Notes: generated from the sequence alone by a model not told the origin. A stretch of DNA of 64,000 bases from Kitagawia praeruptora (GCA_037693485.1 CM075349.1:119141501-119205500); one strand, 5' to 3'. Positions 22,880 through 35,785 are shown, counted from the first letter of the stretch. Numbers and translations are program-made.

Positions 22880-24715
22880 TGATGTGGCAAAAACGTGACA
22901 ATTTAAAATCGCAAGCGCACGATCATCGTTTTAATATTTAAGATTCGATCCACAGAGACTAATATTTTCGCAAACCTTAACTTTCAATTTAATCGAACTA
23001 GACAATTTGGATTTTTGAGGTTTTGATTTTAACTAATTACTTACTAAAAGAAAATTTAATCTATGTTTAAAAGGAAGATTTAAAATTAATTCTATTTAAC
23101 CTAACAAATTAAAATTGAAAAGAACATAAATTAAATTACTTGTTTTATTATTTTTTTTTTAGAATTCAAACGGATTTTATTTACAGAAAATATCTAACAA
23201 AAATTTGACATAACAGATTTGGAGACATAACAGAGCAGTAACTTAGCTAACAGGACGCGAACGAGACACAGAAATTACTAATTAACAACAGAAACTGAGA
23301 CAAACTCACTTGCAGAACTCAGAAACTGGACACAAAATCAAACAACTCGACTCGACTACACTGCCATTCGACTACACAGCGAAACTCACAAATTAAGCAC
23401 TAAACCGACTCAAAGACTCAGTGAAACTCACAAACACGGGCTCGCAGAAAACAAAGCGAAAATTAAACTCATCGACAATTTCGAATTCAACACAAACGTA
23501 ACCAATCAACCGGAACTCAACTTAGCATCTCAGAAAATAAAACGTGAACTCTCATACAACACTCTGCAAAAACAACAAACTCTGATTTATAAGCTAATCC
23601 TAGTACTATAATTCGAACAAGGTGCAACAGCAAGAACTCGCAACTAGAACTCGGTTACCAAACAGAACTAACAACGACATCAACAACTCAGCTAAGTCGG
23701 AACCAACGAAAACGAATTCATCTCGCAACTTGACTCGAATCAAAACCATACAAAATTTAGTACAAAACTTGACAGAACTCGCAACAACATTATCAACACC
23801 ACAGTAAAATCGAACAACAGTAATACGACCAAAGATCAGGAACAGCAGCAACTCGGCACGAATTTTACAATCAACTACTCAGCGATTACAATCAACTAAA
23901 CAAACAAGACTTCGAGCATCAGAAAACAGCAAAACTATGGTAAATTATAATCAAGAACATCGAAACAAACAATTGAGAACTCTAAGAAATCGAAACAAAA
24001 ACGAAACAGGGGGTTGTGGTGTTGAATCGAAGAAGGGAGAGGGAAGGAAGAGGCGCGAGAGAGATGAAGAGAGGTGAGGGAGATGATGTTGTGTTTGTAA
24101 GGGAGGAAAAGAGACAGGGAAGGGGGAAATGGGTTTGTAAATTTTGCTTAACTTAGAACGTAAATAGAGGAATAAAAACTGGGGATTCGAATAAAATTAA
24201 AACAGGGGAAGAAACAGAGTACTGTATAAGCTTCGAATTTAACAAATAAAATGAACTGAAAAATATGCCTACAAGAACTGAAAAGTTACAACTACAGGGT
24301 CCTAATCTAATCTAAGGGCCTATTCCCCGGGGTCCCCTCTTTTGTTTCTCTGAATGATTGTATTTATACACCTAGCTGATTAACTAGTTTTCATATGAAA
24401 ATATCATAAAGTCATAGTCCAAAAATGAGGCTGCACTTTCAAGTCCAAAATTGATGCCGAGCTTTTGAAATTATAAAGTCAAAGGAATATTTTGGGTGTG
24501 TTCCAATTTGCTCCAAGCTCCTAATTCTTTTGCTTCCTCTTTTTATTTTTTTTGCACTTTTTCTTCATCTTTTCGCCTTCTTTGCACTTTATTTCTTTAT
24601 TTTGTCATTTCTTTATTTTTCTTCAAATTTCCTGAAATGCAACAAATTAAATTATTAAAATACGAATTCAAGCAATAAATAGGTAATAAAAATATGCAAA
24701 AATATGCACTTATCA
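22880..24715 (-). repeat. 3' LTR of element L
   Basis: Starts TGATGTGGC and ends CACTTATCA on the plus strand; 1836 bp. It contains a run of CAACTC/GAACTC-rich motifs at 23280-23900 and a G/A-rich patch at 24030-24130. Open frames in it are present in both LTR copies and have no recognisable product. Confidence 0.92.
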
Positions 24716-26320
24716 AATGCCCCCATACCTATCTTTTGCTCGTCCTCGAGTAAAACAAAAAGAAAAATGCAGAATAAAAACCTATACTCACTGTCGTAGG
24801 AATCACGGGTAATTTTAGGTTTACCAACCCGTTAAACCCATAGACGATCTCTACAAGAGGAGTGCTGTCTCCTAAGGGTTTACAGAAGATATACCCATAA
24901 AATCTATTTTCTTCCTGCCAAGTCTCAAGTATGCAACATATCATAGTACTCCACACAAGTAAACCTCAATCGCACAATATTGACAGTCTGTTCACTTACA
25001 CATCATATGCACAAGACTATCCAAGTAAGCACACAGTCTAGATAGACAAAAAGATCATGAAATATATATCAATGCCGCATTCAATGAGTAACATGCTATG
25101 GATAGAAAATCTCACATAACTCTCAAATCACACAAGTGTTTAGGTGAAGTGTATTCGCTCAAGTTCAATCAATTAAGTCATGTGCTACCATATGCTTGGT
25201 TGTCCACCAAATTTTAACTACTTTGTATACATGCGTGCACAAATCAAAAGGTCTTTGTTAAAGGTTGTAACGTGGCTTAGGTGAAGGGTAGGGAATCAAG
25301 AAAAAGGCTGACAAGTGGTTAACTCGACAAACTAATAGAGCACAATGTTCATTTCTAATTTAAGCACTCAACATGAAATTTCGATCATGTAAAAGGTGAT
25401 CAGACTCTCACAAGCATTAAACCCCAAGCACATATTGCCATGTACTTTTTCATTTTCATATTGCACAAACCAATGAACACAATTCCACTTGACCTTTTAT
25501 TCTTTTTTTTTTTACAATATTCCCAACCAATTTTCACACTTTAACAAAGAAATCCCCGCACTATGCACTCACCAACCCCCAAATGAATCAAAATGCTCTA
25601 CTAGTAAATCAAGAGAAGAATAAACAAGTAGGCTCAAGAATTTAGATTGGTGATACAAAAATAACGGATATAAAGCTCAAAGGGGTTCACTAAGGATATA
25701 TGATTCAAGGGTACTGTTTGGATAAATACGGTTAATCCTAGTGCCTTTATCATTTTTATGCATACAGATATCATGTAATCTCAAAATGGTTTAAAACAAG
25801 TTCTAGGGCAACATGCCAAATGATGAACTACACACAACAATAAAATTTGATCGATATAAAATGTACCAATCATAAATTAGGCTCAAGATCTCACAAGGTG
25901 AAAGCATGCTTTATTACTCACTAATTTTAACAAAGACACATCTCAAGTTTTATAATTTTCACAAGCACGTACAAGGAATCATCAAGTAACAAATAACTTT
26001 CAGAGATATGACTTGTCAAATAATCATGCAAAATAAGCTCACCAGATGTGTACCTATCCCTGTTAACACACTATGAGACGAGGCAATTAATTTTCTAAAT
26101 TTTTTCAATTTTTTTGGATTTTTCAATTTTATGTATTTACACTAAGAACTCTCCCCCATACCTAAATCATGCATTGTCCTCAATGTATACAAATAAAAAT
26201 GAGGTATGAAAAAGTGAACGAAAACTCCCCTGAAAATGAGCAAGACAATTGTTCCTCTAGACTGAACATATCTTCAAGTTTTCCTTGCTTAATTATTTCC
26301 AAATAGCACGAATACTCCCC
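24716..26320 (-). other. Non-coding 3' region of element L with polypurine tract
   Basis: No coding signal. The minus strand reads AGGTATGGGGGCATT directly before the 3' LTR, a polypurine tract for plus-strand priming. A second purine-rich block, from CTCCCCCATACC on the plus strand, is at about 26151. The sequence is homologous in layout to 1-1400 of element A. Confidence 0.7.
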
Positions 26321-27846
26321 TTAGCTTTTCCTTCCCCAGAATAAATTTAAATCCGTGTCCACAACCTTTTCCTTGCCTTTATTACGCCTATTAGCTTCTT
26401 GCTCATCCACCTTCTCCCCCTCAGTTGGGTTATCCTCCAGAATAGTTGGATGTGGAGTTGCGAAATTAGACGAAGCTGTCTTCATCAAGGAATTAATTGC
26501 ATGACTAAACTGGGCTGCCATGGAATTCAACTGAACCTGGAATGTATCATTTTGAACAAGTTGCAACTTTCTTATTTCTGCAATGGACTCACGGATATGT
26601 GGCAACTCATTCTCCAGTGTTTGGACCCGTGCAAGGAGTCTGTTGTATCCCGCTCTGGTTAGAGGTGCATGTGGTTGAGTTTGTTGCCCACTCTCATGTC
26701 CTGCTGGTGTTTCTCTCGGCTCTTGTTCAAAACTTCCACCGAGATGCGTATCTGCAAATGAAATCATCCTAGGGCCTTTGTCGGATGGTGCAATGAAATT
26801 TCGGGAGCTTCCAACCTCTCGTGAAGCAGTTTGCCGACCACTGGTAAAGAGTGGTCAATCTGGAAAAAGATCCAGGGATTTTCTCTCCGGGAGGTTAAAC
26901 TTGAATGGATTGAATGGCACAAGATCCAAGTTTCCCTTGAATGCCTCGGGTTCGCTAGTTTTACTCCGTTTAGCATGAGGTAGATCGGCTGCTGTAGCAA
27001 ACTCCATATGTGGTGCTGCTCTTACTGAATTTGGTAACAACGGAAGTGGGACAGTCTTTAAATATTCAGTTAGGACTGTAGGCACATCCGTATAGCTCTT
27101 ATTGCTTATGTAATTAATTACATTCGCCTTCATGTAAGAACATTCCACATCTCTACCATGGTCCAAGCGTAACCTGTCTGCATCACTAAAAAAATCATTT
27201 AATATTAGTTGCAGAAATCTTGGGTATAGACATTTGACCCTTTGAGTTTGGACATCCCTGGTTCCTAGTTGCTTCATCTTCAAAATAATTTGACCAAGCA
27301 CTATCTTACCAAAATTAATCCTCAAATTATTGGCAACCGAATACCCTATTGTTTGAATAAATTCAGATATTCGATCTAGATTTGTTCTTTCTGAGAAAAA
27401 AACATGGTTAAGAATGTGGAAGAAGAAATTCCAATACTGGGTTAGATATGATCTAGAGAGATTACCAGTATTGAAATTACCATCTTGGTACCTTATAAGA
27501 CGAAAGAACCTTTTAATCTGGTCAGGTGTAGGATCAGAAACGAGATTTTCCATAGGAAAATGAAGAATTCGATTAACATCTCGTTCAGTGACCCTGATCG
27601 ACCTACCAAACAGTTGATAGGTGATTGCACACCCGTCCTCTCCAGAAGTGTTAACCGCACTGCAATATAATTCTCGCAAGGCATCAAGGTCTGCACTGGT
27701 GTAACTAGAGCATAACGAATGACTGAATGTTCATTCAGAAATTGTGCCCAAGCTCGAAATTGCTCATCCCGGATGGTGTCGATTTCCTGAATGGAAGTAG
27801 GATTAACTCTAGCAATCAAGAAGCTTCCCTGCATTGCCATTTTCAA
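26321..27846 (-). pseudogene. ORF2 of element L: env-like / putative plant transposon protein, broken
   Basis: Three open pieces read as one protein with defects. 27846-27690 begins MAMQGSFLIARVNPTSIQEI; a frameshift near 27690 leads into LREL YCSAVNTSGEDGCA, then YQLFGRSIRVTERDVNRILHFP; an in-frame TGA near 26852 separates a C-terminal piece with LARVQTLENELPHIRESIAE, a likely coiled coil, and a basic KGKEKVV end. The FY/LY..V..GR.I.(V/F)....IN.(I/F)L pattern is that of the domain found in the third ORF of Athila/Calypso elements and known as a putative plant transposon protein domain (PF20167-like, from memory). Function is unknown; this copy is inactive unless the stop or frame change is tolerated. 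Confidence 0.6.
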
Positions 27847-28278
27847 GACAGCTAGATTGTGAGATCTTTTCTCTGGGAGGTTGAAGTTCTCAGCAATTGT
27901 GTGTATATGCTCTGTATATCTGAAATGATGATATTTAACACAGACAAAAGCTCATTAATTATAAGGTTTCAAAGATTAGCGGTTAGGTGTGATATAGTAC
28001 AAGCTATGTACTAGCTTTCCGCTTTCTTCTCTTTTAGCTCCAACCCTACTCTCTTTTTTTTTCCTCCAAAGTCCTCCTCGAGCCACACAACGCTCCTTCT
28101 TTTTTTCTTTTCAATGACAAAAATATCTGCAAAGCCCTCTAAATCAATTCAGTGGGGATGAGTTATCGATGAACAATTATAAAAGAGGAAAATTAAAAAA
28201 AAACAAACAAAAAATCCTAAAAATTACAGAATAAATAAATAAAAATAATAAAAATAAAAAATAATTGAAAAAACTCCC

Positions 28279-29475
28279 CTAATGCATAAGCATGAAACGT
28301 CGAGGCACTGAATGTTGATGCATGGTGCCACTCCCAAAAACTTGTTGCACGAGACCACCACGAATAAAATCAAGAGTATCAACAATTGTTTTAATTCTGC
28401 ACAAAATTTCCAAACAAGCATTAGCAATTTTAGCTACTACATCAATAAATAACAATTGATCAAGAAAATATGTAGTTTTGGAAAATTTTGTGATAAAGCA
28501 ACGATAAAATTCATAGCCTCGACAACGTCGAACTCCCTTGACATAAGGTGGAGGCTCTAGTGGTGGTTCTTCTCCTTTCCTTAATTTTTCTGGAACTATT
28601 TGATCCTCTTGGCTTTTTGAAGCAATGAATAAGAAATACTTATCAGGATCTCCTTCTTCCGAGAATTGAAGGGTAAGAGCTGTTTGGAATGGATTATCAA
28701 GCAAAATTGGAGAAAAATCTTCTCGGACAATTTTTGGCATCATGTCAACCTTTAAGCACAAATTCTCGTCCATACTCACAACATCCTCAACAATAACAAA
28801 ATCATTGACCTTAACATCGGTGGAAAGCTCTTCTTCTATTTCAATAAGTACATCATCAACACACACCGAACTATTTTCCTCTTGATCACTTGTAAGAATG
28901 ATCGAATCCATTTCATCTTCCGGAGGTATAGATGGCGGCGGTGTAGAGTCAGGTTGCCATGCAGTAGAAAAGCTAGCCAATTTTGAAATTTCAGCTTCCA
29001 TCATCTTGTTACGAGTATTTATTATCTCAGTCATATTTTGCAAAGACTCCTCTCGATCCTTTTCAGTTTGCATTAGAAGTTTCAACGACTCGCTCAATAA
29101 TCGATCAGATAGCGCATTTGCATTGGTTTGATGAACCTCTAAATTTTGCGGTGGAGGATACTCATATTGTTGCCATGATGGTTGCTCAAACTGTTGCTGA
29201 TGATATTGTTGAAATTGTTGATCATGATATGAGAAATTCTGGAAATTATTTTCCGTGTACGAAAAATTCGGTTGACCCGTCCAATCTTGATTATATGCAT
29301 TAAAGTACGGATTGGACTCGTAACTTCCTTGATAATCATTCACTTGTCCGAATTGAGCATTGTAAGAGCATTCAAAATCAAGGTGACCAAAAATACCACA
29401 AATTTCACAGTATGTGTAAGTTTCAGGGGTCATCCGTGACATCGCATTATTACTCATCGGACATATAGTGCACAA
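28279..29475 (-). CDS. ORF1 of element L: gag nucleocapsid remnant fused to a novel acidic tail
   Basis: An intact 398-codon ORF. Near the N-terminus is a retroviral-type zinc knuckle, CEICGIFGHLDFEC (CX2CX4HX4C), followed by NPYFNAYNQDWTGQPNFSY, a signature seen after the knuckle of Athila gag. Then come a Gln/Tyr-rich region, a predicted coiled coil (about residues 120-165), an acidic region (about 185-255) and a C-terminal part with PPLEPPPYVKGVRRCRGYEF. The capsid part of gag is missing. The layout is shared with the ORF at 1776-2828. It probably binds nucleic acid; the tail resembles nothing I recognise. Intact reading in a young element suggests the product is, or recently was, used. 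Confidence 0.7.
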   Translation of the reverse strand: MCTICPMSNNAMSRMTPETYTYCEICGIFGHLDFECSYNAQFGQVNDYQGSYESNPYFNAYNQDWTGQPNFSYTENNFQNFSYHDQQFQQYHQQQFEQPSWQQYEYPPPQNLEVHQTNANALSDRLLSESLKLLMQTEKDREESLQNMTEIINTRNKMMEAEISKLASFSTAWQPDSTPPPSIPPEDEMDSIILTSDQEENSSVCVDDVLIEIEEELSTDVKVNDFVIVEDVVSMDENLCLKVDMMPKIVREDFSPILLDNPFQTALTLQFSEEGDPDKYFLFIASKSQEDQIVPEKLRKGEEPPLEPPPYVKGVRRCRGYEFYRCFITKFSKTTYFLDQLLFIDVVAKIANACLEILCRIKTIVDTLDFIRGGLVQQVFGSGTMHQHSVPRRFMLMH

Positions 29476-30294
29476 AGAAACAAAATAAATTCAAACACAC
29501 AAAAAACAAAAATGGTGAAAAATAAAATAAAAATCCTATATCTAGGGTTCCTTAATAAACTAGACCTTGCTCCTAACTGTAAGGACCACCAAAAACTCGG
29601 TAAATCAGAATTTATTCGAACCGATTTGGCCAGGTAGGTGCAAGCATTGCCAAGAGGCTAAACACCAGCCTAGACACCAAATCCTAATTGGCCAGGTAAG
29701 CTTTCACTTGCCTAGACACCAAAGAGTCGGAATAATTAATGATTACGTTGTTTCTTAGGTACCTTCCTAATTGAGCGCGAAATTTCTAGGGACATACGTC
29801 TAATTAATTTTATTAAAGCTAACAAATGATGCAACAAACAACGAGATATATACAAAAGCGGTAAACAAATATGGATGCATTACACTACGTGTCCTAATCT
29901 AAAAGAAAGAAGAATTTTACGTACCTTTGGGTCCTCGAGCATTCACCACAATTTATAAGGTACGAAAAATTAAAAATAAAGAAGTAAAAAAAAATCTAGA
30001 TGATGTGCTCCTAAGTGATTAAATGCATGATGCAACAATTATGTATTTACGGCTAATTTTTTGGATTTTTGATTTTTGATTTTTTTTGATTTTTTTTTTT
30101 GTGATTTTCAAAAAATAAAAATGCGAAAAGAGTGAGATACGGGTTACCGAAGCACGCTTCCAAAAATTCCAATTTTTCCACGCTCCGCGAGAAGATTCCC
30201 GACTTTCCAACTTTCCCAAAAAAAATGAGATAAAAAATGAGACAAGTAAAACTAATCCGAAAAATTAAAAATTAAGGCGCGAAAAATTATATAG
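29476..30294 (-). other. 5' leader of element L
   Basis: Non-coding sequence between primer site and ORF1. It contains three related pieces (GGCCAGGTA and CTAGACACCAAA motifs) at 29625-29740 and a T-rich run at 30056-30102. No gene. Confidence 0.6.
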
Positions 30295-30312
30295 TCCCCG
30301 GCAGCGGCGCCA
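30295..30312 (-). other. Primer-binding site of element L (tRNA-Asp type)
   Basis: The plus strand reads TCCCCGGCAGCGGCGCCA, the 3' end of tRNA-Asp with one mismatch, 6 bp from the LTR start at 30319. Same site as in elements A and B. Confidence 0.88.
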
Positions 30313-30318
30313 AAAACT

Positions 30319-32157
30319 TGATGTGGCAAAAACATGACAATTTAAAATCGCAAGCGCACGATCATCGTTTTAATATTTAAGATTCGATCCACAGAGACTA
30401 ATATTTTCGCAAACCTTAACTTTCAATTTAATCGAACTAGACAATTTGGATTTTTGAGGTTTTGATTTTAACTAATTACTTACTAAAAGAAAATTTAATC
30501 TATGTTTAAAATGAAGATTTAAAATTAATTCTATTTAACCTAACAAATTAAAATTGAAAAGAACATAAATTAAATTACTTGTTTTATTTCTTTTTTTTTT
30601 TTAGAATTCAAACGGATTTTATTTACAGAAAATATCTAACAAAAATTTGACATAACAGATTTGGAGACATAACAGAGCAGTAACTTAGCTAACAGGACGC
30701 GAACGAGACACAGAAATTACTAATTAACAACAGAAACTGAGACAAACTCACTTGCAGAACTCAGAAACTGGACACAAAATCAAACAACTCGACTCGACTA
30801 CACTGCCATTCGACTACACAGCGAAACTCACAAATTAAGCACTAAACCGACTCAAAGACTCAGTGAAACTCACAAACACGGGCTCGCAGAAAACAAAGCG
30901 AAAATTAAACTCATCGACAATTTCGAATTCAACACAAACGTAACCAATCAACCGGAACTCAACTTAGCATCTCAGAAAATAAAACGTGAACTCTCAGACA
31001 ACACTCTGCAAAAACAACAAACTCTGATTTATAAGCTAATCCTAGTACTATAATTCGAACAAGGTGCAACAGCAAGAACTCGCAGCTAGAACTCGGTTAC
31101 CAAACAGAACTAACAACGACATCAACAACTCAGCTAAGTCGGAACCAACGAAAATGAATTCATCTCGCAACTTGACTCGAATCAAAACCATACAAAATTT
31201 AGTACAAAACTTGATAGAACTCGCAACAACATTATCAACACCACAGTAAAATCGAACAACAGTAATACGACCAAAGATCAGGAACAGCAGCAACTCGGCA
31301 CGAATTTTACAATCAACTACTCAGCGATTACAATCAACTAAACAAACAAGACTTCGAGCATCAGAAAACAGCAAAACTATGGCAAATTATAATCAAGAAC
31401 ATCGAAACAAACAATTGAGAACTCTAAGCAATCGAAACAAAAACGAAACAGGGGGTTGTGGTGTTGAATCGAAGAAGGGAGAGGGAAGGAAGAGGCGCGA
31501 GAGAGATGAAGAGAGGTGAGGGAGATGATGTTGTGTTTGTAAGGGAGGAAAAGAGACAGGGAAGGGGGAAATGGGTTTGTAAATTTTGCTTAACTTAGAA
31601 CGTAAATAGAGGAATAAAAACTGGGGATTCGAATAAAATTAAAACAGGGGAAGAAACAGAGTACTGTATAAGCTTCGAATTTAACAAATAAAATGAACTG
31701 AAAAATATGCCTACAAGAACTGAAAAGTTACAACTACAGGGTCCTAATCTAATCTAAGGGCCTATTCCCCGGGGTCCCCTCTTTTGTTTCTCTGAATGAT
31801 TGTATTTATACACCTAGCTGATTAACTAGTTTTCATATGAAAATATCATAAAGTCATAGTCCAAAAATGAGGCTGCACTTTCAAGTCCAAAATTGATGCC
31901 GAGCTTTTGAAATTATAAAGTCAAAGGAATATTTTGGGTGTGTTCCAATTTGCTCCAAGCTCCTAATTCTTTTGCTTCCTCTTTTTATTTTTTTTGCACT
32001 TTTTCTTCATCTTTTCGCCTTATTTGCACTTTATTTCTTTATTTTGTCATTTCTTTATTTTTCTTCAAATTTCCCGAAATGCAACAAATTAAATTATTAA
32101 AATACGAATTCAAGCAATAAATAGGTAATAAAAATATGCAAAAATATGCACTTATCA
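30319..32157 (-). repeat. 5' LTR of element L
   Basis: 1839 bp, TGATGTGGC...CACTTATCA on the plus strand. Nearly identical to 22880-24715. Its right edge is followed by TTGTG, the target duplication, which here is also the start of the LTR of element D. Confidence 0.92.
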
Positions 32158-32158
32158 T

Positions 32159-35100
32159 TGTGACAGCCCAAATCCGGGGTCATGAATCCGGCCGTCACGG
32201 ACCAATTTCCATTCAATATGTATATACACTTTCTATTTATCCTTGTACGTACGAATATATAGTATCATTCCATCAGTCTCGCTTCTAACATCATATAATA
32301 TCAGTTCCTCTTCTTGAATGCTATAACCATCAATATACCATTTCAGTGTAATCTTTCAAGATAACATAAAAACTTGAACAAATCTCTCTCTATAATCTTC
32401 TCATTTCCTTCTTATGCAACAATCATATAAATCAATATAAAATCAGTTTCTCTTCGTTTGTAACAATAATTCCATCATTTCATATCACTTTTCTGTTTTC
32501 AGTTATAGAAATCTGAAAACCATTTCAATTCTTTCTTTCAAGTTTTGGGGATATCTGCTGGCGCCAGATACGTAGGACGATGATCAGTCGCCTGACCGTA
32601 TCCGCTCTCTGTTTACTACTAGTAGAAGGGATGATCCCTACCTGGTAATCAACCCTGGAGGAAGGCTACCTGCTACATCCTCCCTTGGCATCTTCGTGCC
32701 GTAAGAAAATATTGAATGCTGGATTGTACCACTCCCACACAGCCTCTTACGCTTACTGTTGAAATCCCCCTTTTTCAAATCATTTTACCATTATCAAATA
32801 CCATTTCACATTTTTCCACTTTGCCGTTTCCATTCGCATTTCCATTCACATATATCTTTTCCATTTCCATTTATCATCACTTTTAAAAATTATATATATC
32901 ATAATACTTTGATTATGACTCAGGCATCTCCTCTATATTCAATGAAATCAATATGCTTTTATATACATAGAGTATTCCATTTATCTCAAAAGTATTAATT
33001 ACCATTCAATAATATTTATTAAATCACAATACTTAGGAAGAATATAATTTTATAAATCATATAACCTTAGATAATAATTGATACCATTCCTTTATATATA
33101 ACTCTAGATAACAACTAATACCATTCCTTCATATTCCCTTAATCATAAGGCATGTTCACTTCATGCATAATCATCTCTATGTATATTCATATCCATCTCA
33201 TACTCATATCCATATCCATATACATATCATACTCATATACCTTCCCTTTTAACATCAATAATCAAGGAAAACAAATTCTTAACAATATAGTAACAATAGC
33301 ATCACATATATATATATCATGAAATCAAGTTTCCTTGAAGATAAATAATTTCCAAGTAGGGATAGAAAAGATCTTGCCTCGGTTTTGGTATCCTGACAGT
33401 ATGGCTCGTCCCTCTTCCGGAGTTTCTATAAACACAAAAGGACCGTCGTTAGAATACCACATCTCTTACTCACTACACTCTTGTATAACATTACCCTTGA
33501 CACTTTAATATATGTTTAACGTATCACTATTACCCCAAAGGTTCAAAAACTTAACTATTTATAACCTTAATCGAAGTTTCAGGGGTTTTCACCATTTCCC
33601 CTAACGACCACACTTAACTGTAAAAATTCTCAGAAAATATGGATTTCGAATTTTACCACAAGGTCAACTGGTAACAACTCTTTGACTACCTTACTACAAT
33701 ATCCCAAAGTTTCATAATTTTTAAAAATGTCTAAGTAGGGTAATTACAGCCTCAAAGTTAACACAATTACTATTTCTCGGTTCTCGAACGTCTTTCACTA
33801 AAACTGACTTTTCTCCTAAACCGTTCATCAGATTTTAACGCACCTTATATCAAAATGATCTATGAACCAAGCTCTATCTCATCATGGTCAGTTGGTGTTC
33901 TAAACAGGAACCTACCGTATGCACCTGTTGCTCCAAAACAGGGCAGTTTCTTAATTTAACGAAAATCGGACATTATAACGGCTATAATTCGGACATTCCA
34001 AAAACCATTCCATCACAACCAAGCCATATAATCATCCACCACTCCATACACATCAATATTACATCCTCATAATCCATATAATCAGTGGTGAGGCCTCAAT
34101 ACCATCACCCAACAATCAATCAAAATTTATGCTAGCTAACATCACAATAATCACTTTTAACCACACATCATCCATTAACATCACTAAAACTCACATAATA
34201 AAAAGGGGTTAGGGTTTATACCTCTCTTGAAGCTTTAACAACACTTGACAAAGGCTTGTAGTCCTTGAGAAGCCTTGATATAACCTTATAACACCTTAAA
34301 CTAACAAGAAACATCAAGAACATACTTAGAGATTTTCGGAGTTCTAAAACCCAGCTGAAAGAACATGAAAAACGAGGCCCTTACCTTGCTTTTCTGGACA
34401 AACCGTGTGAAATAAGAGTTGTAGATTATCTCATGGGCTTTCCAAAACGCTATAGAACGCAAAATTTGGCTGAGAAACGAAGGAGTTATGCTCGTTTTAC
34501 TGATCTGCTATTGTTTTGGCCGAATTTGCAAGAAATGGAGGGGGAGAAGATTTTTGTGTTTGGTTGATCTTATCTTGGCTTTCTCTTGATCCTTCTAGCT
34601 TGTCTTGGAAGCTTGGTAAGATATTTTGTGGTTAAACCTTGCAAAGTTACTAATTTACCCTTAAAAACAAATTAATGAAATGTGATGTCATCTTGATGAC
34701 CTAATAATCTCTTTTCTTGTTTTTCTAAATATTATGCTAATAATCTTGGATAATAATAATATGGTATGTATCCTTGTTAGATTACTAATCTTGGTTGTTT
34801 GGTTTCCATACTCGTCTAGTTATGGTTCGTTTCGAGTATACCTCATTATCTCAGTGGTTTTTGAAATCATTTACAAATCCAATTTCCTTTGGTATTCCAT
34901 TAACTTAATAATCCCTTGGTTTAACCTAAATCTTCTAATTTCTCAATATATAATTCCTTTAATATTTCCATGTTCCTTAATATCCAATATAAGCTTATTC
35001 GAACTCAAAATCCTCAAAATCCATGTTCAGGAATTTCTGGAATCTATCGTCATTTCGAGTCACTTATTTTCAATGTACAACACTAATATGGTTTCTGTTT

Positions 35101-35208
35101 ATTCATTTTCCGTTTCCATTATGGAGTACTTATATACCATTTCTCTAAATCCTCGAAATTTACTATTCATGTGACCACTGTAGCTTTGCTAAAGTTAGGG
35201 TTATTACA
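32159..35208 (-). repeat. 3' LTR of element D (about 3.05 kb)
   Basis: On the plus strand starts TGTGACAGCCC and ends GGTTATTACA, followed at 35209 by a polypyrimidine stretch (GTCTTCCCCCCTTAAAAG), i.e. a polypurine tract on the minus strand. The first 4 bp are duplicated around the nested element L. The first 1.97 kb match 38399-40366. Confidence 0.88.
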
Positions 35209-35785
35209 GTCTTCCCCCCTTAAAAGGATTCCGTCCCGGAATCACGTTAAAAATGTCCATAGATACCTCTTTCATCCACACCTCTGACTTCTACACCACT
35301 TTCTCTATCCTTTTTCCTTCATAATATCTCTATCTTGTTTGCGTAAAAATACACCAACATAATCTTGCTTGTCATTCATCAACATGCAATTTTGCTTATC
35401 AATATCAGTCCCTTTCATTCTCCTCCTGTTTCAGTCATTCCACATTAGTTCCTCTCTCATTCCTCTTTTAGCTAAGGGTATCGGCCACCACATTGGCCTC
35501 CCCTGAATGGTAGTGTATCTCACTTATGGTTTATCTGTATTTTGATCTCTATCATGACATAAAATATAAACACTTCAATCTTGTTATATCCTATCTCTGT
35601 AAAATCCTCCAGAAATTTGACTACAACATTATTCCTTGAAACAATTTTAGGAAAATTCTACCTATAATATATATTTCCTGTTTGTGCCTAAAGAAGTTTG
35701 TGTTTTTCCCAAATACTCTTATTCTCCTTTACATAGAATTTCTGACCCCTAACAGATACTGATTTTCCTTATCTAGATTGTCAAC
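35209..35785 (-). other. Pol-less interior remnant of element D
   Basis: Between the gag stop and the purine tract only about 575 bp remain, where several kilobases of pol would be expected. No reverse transcriptase or integrase motif is visible in any frame. This marks a large internal deletion. Confidence 0.65.

Larger units (their letters stand above)
22880..32157 (-). mobile_element. Complete pol-less Athila-derived LTR element L (9278 bp, TSD TTGTG)
   Basis: Two near-identical LTRs (22880-24715 and 30319-32157) are flanked by the same 5 bp TTGTG (22875-22879 and 32158-32162). The primer site (30295-30312, tRNA-Asp type) next to the right LTR and a purine tract next to the left LTR set a minus orientation. 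The interior has only ORF1 (28279-29475) and a broken ORF2 (26321-27846). I see no capsid, protease, reverse transcriptase, RNase H or integrase. By eye the LTRs differ at about 11-12 positions of 1836, so movement was recent and must have used proteins of another element. Confidence 0.92.

Noticed and set aside
23606..23851. Matching small open frames in both LTRs of element L (also at 31048-31293)
   Set aside because: They are preserved only because the LTRs are near-identical; no start context, domain or codon bias supports a gene.
34734..35174. Plus-strand 146-codon hydrophobic frame
   Set aside because: It lies inside the LTR of element D, opposite to the element's direction; composition is that of AT-rich LTR sequence.
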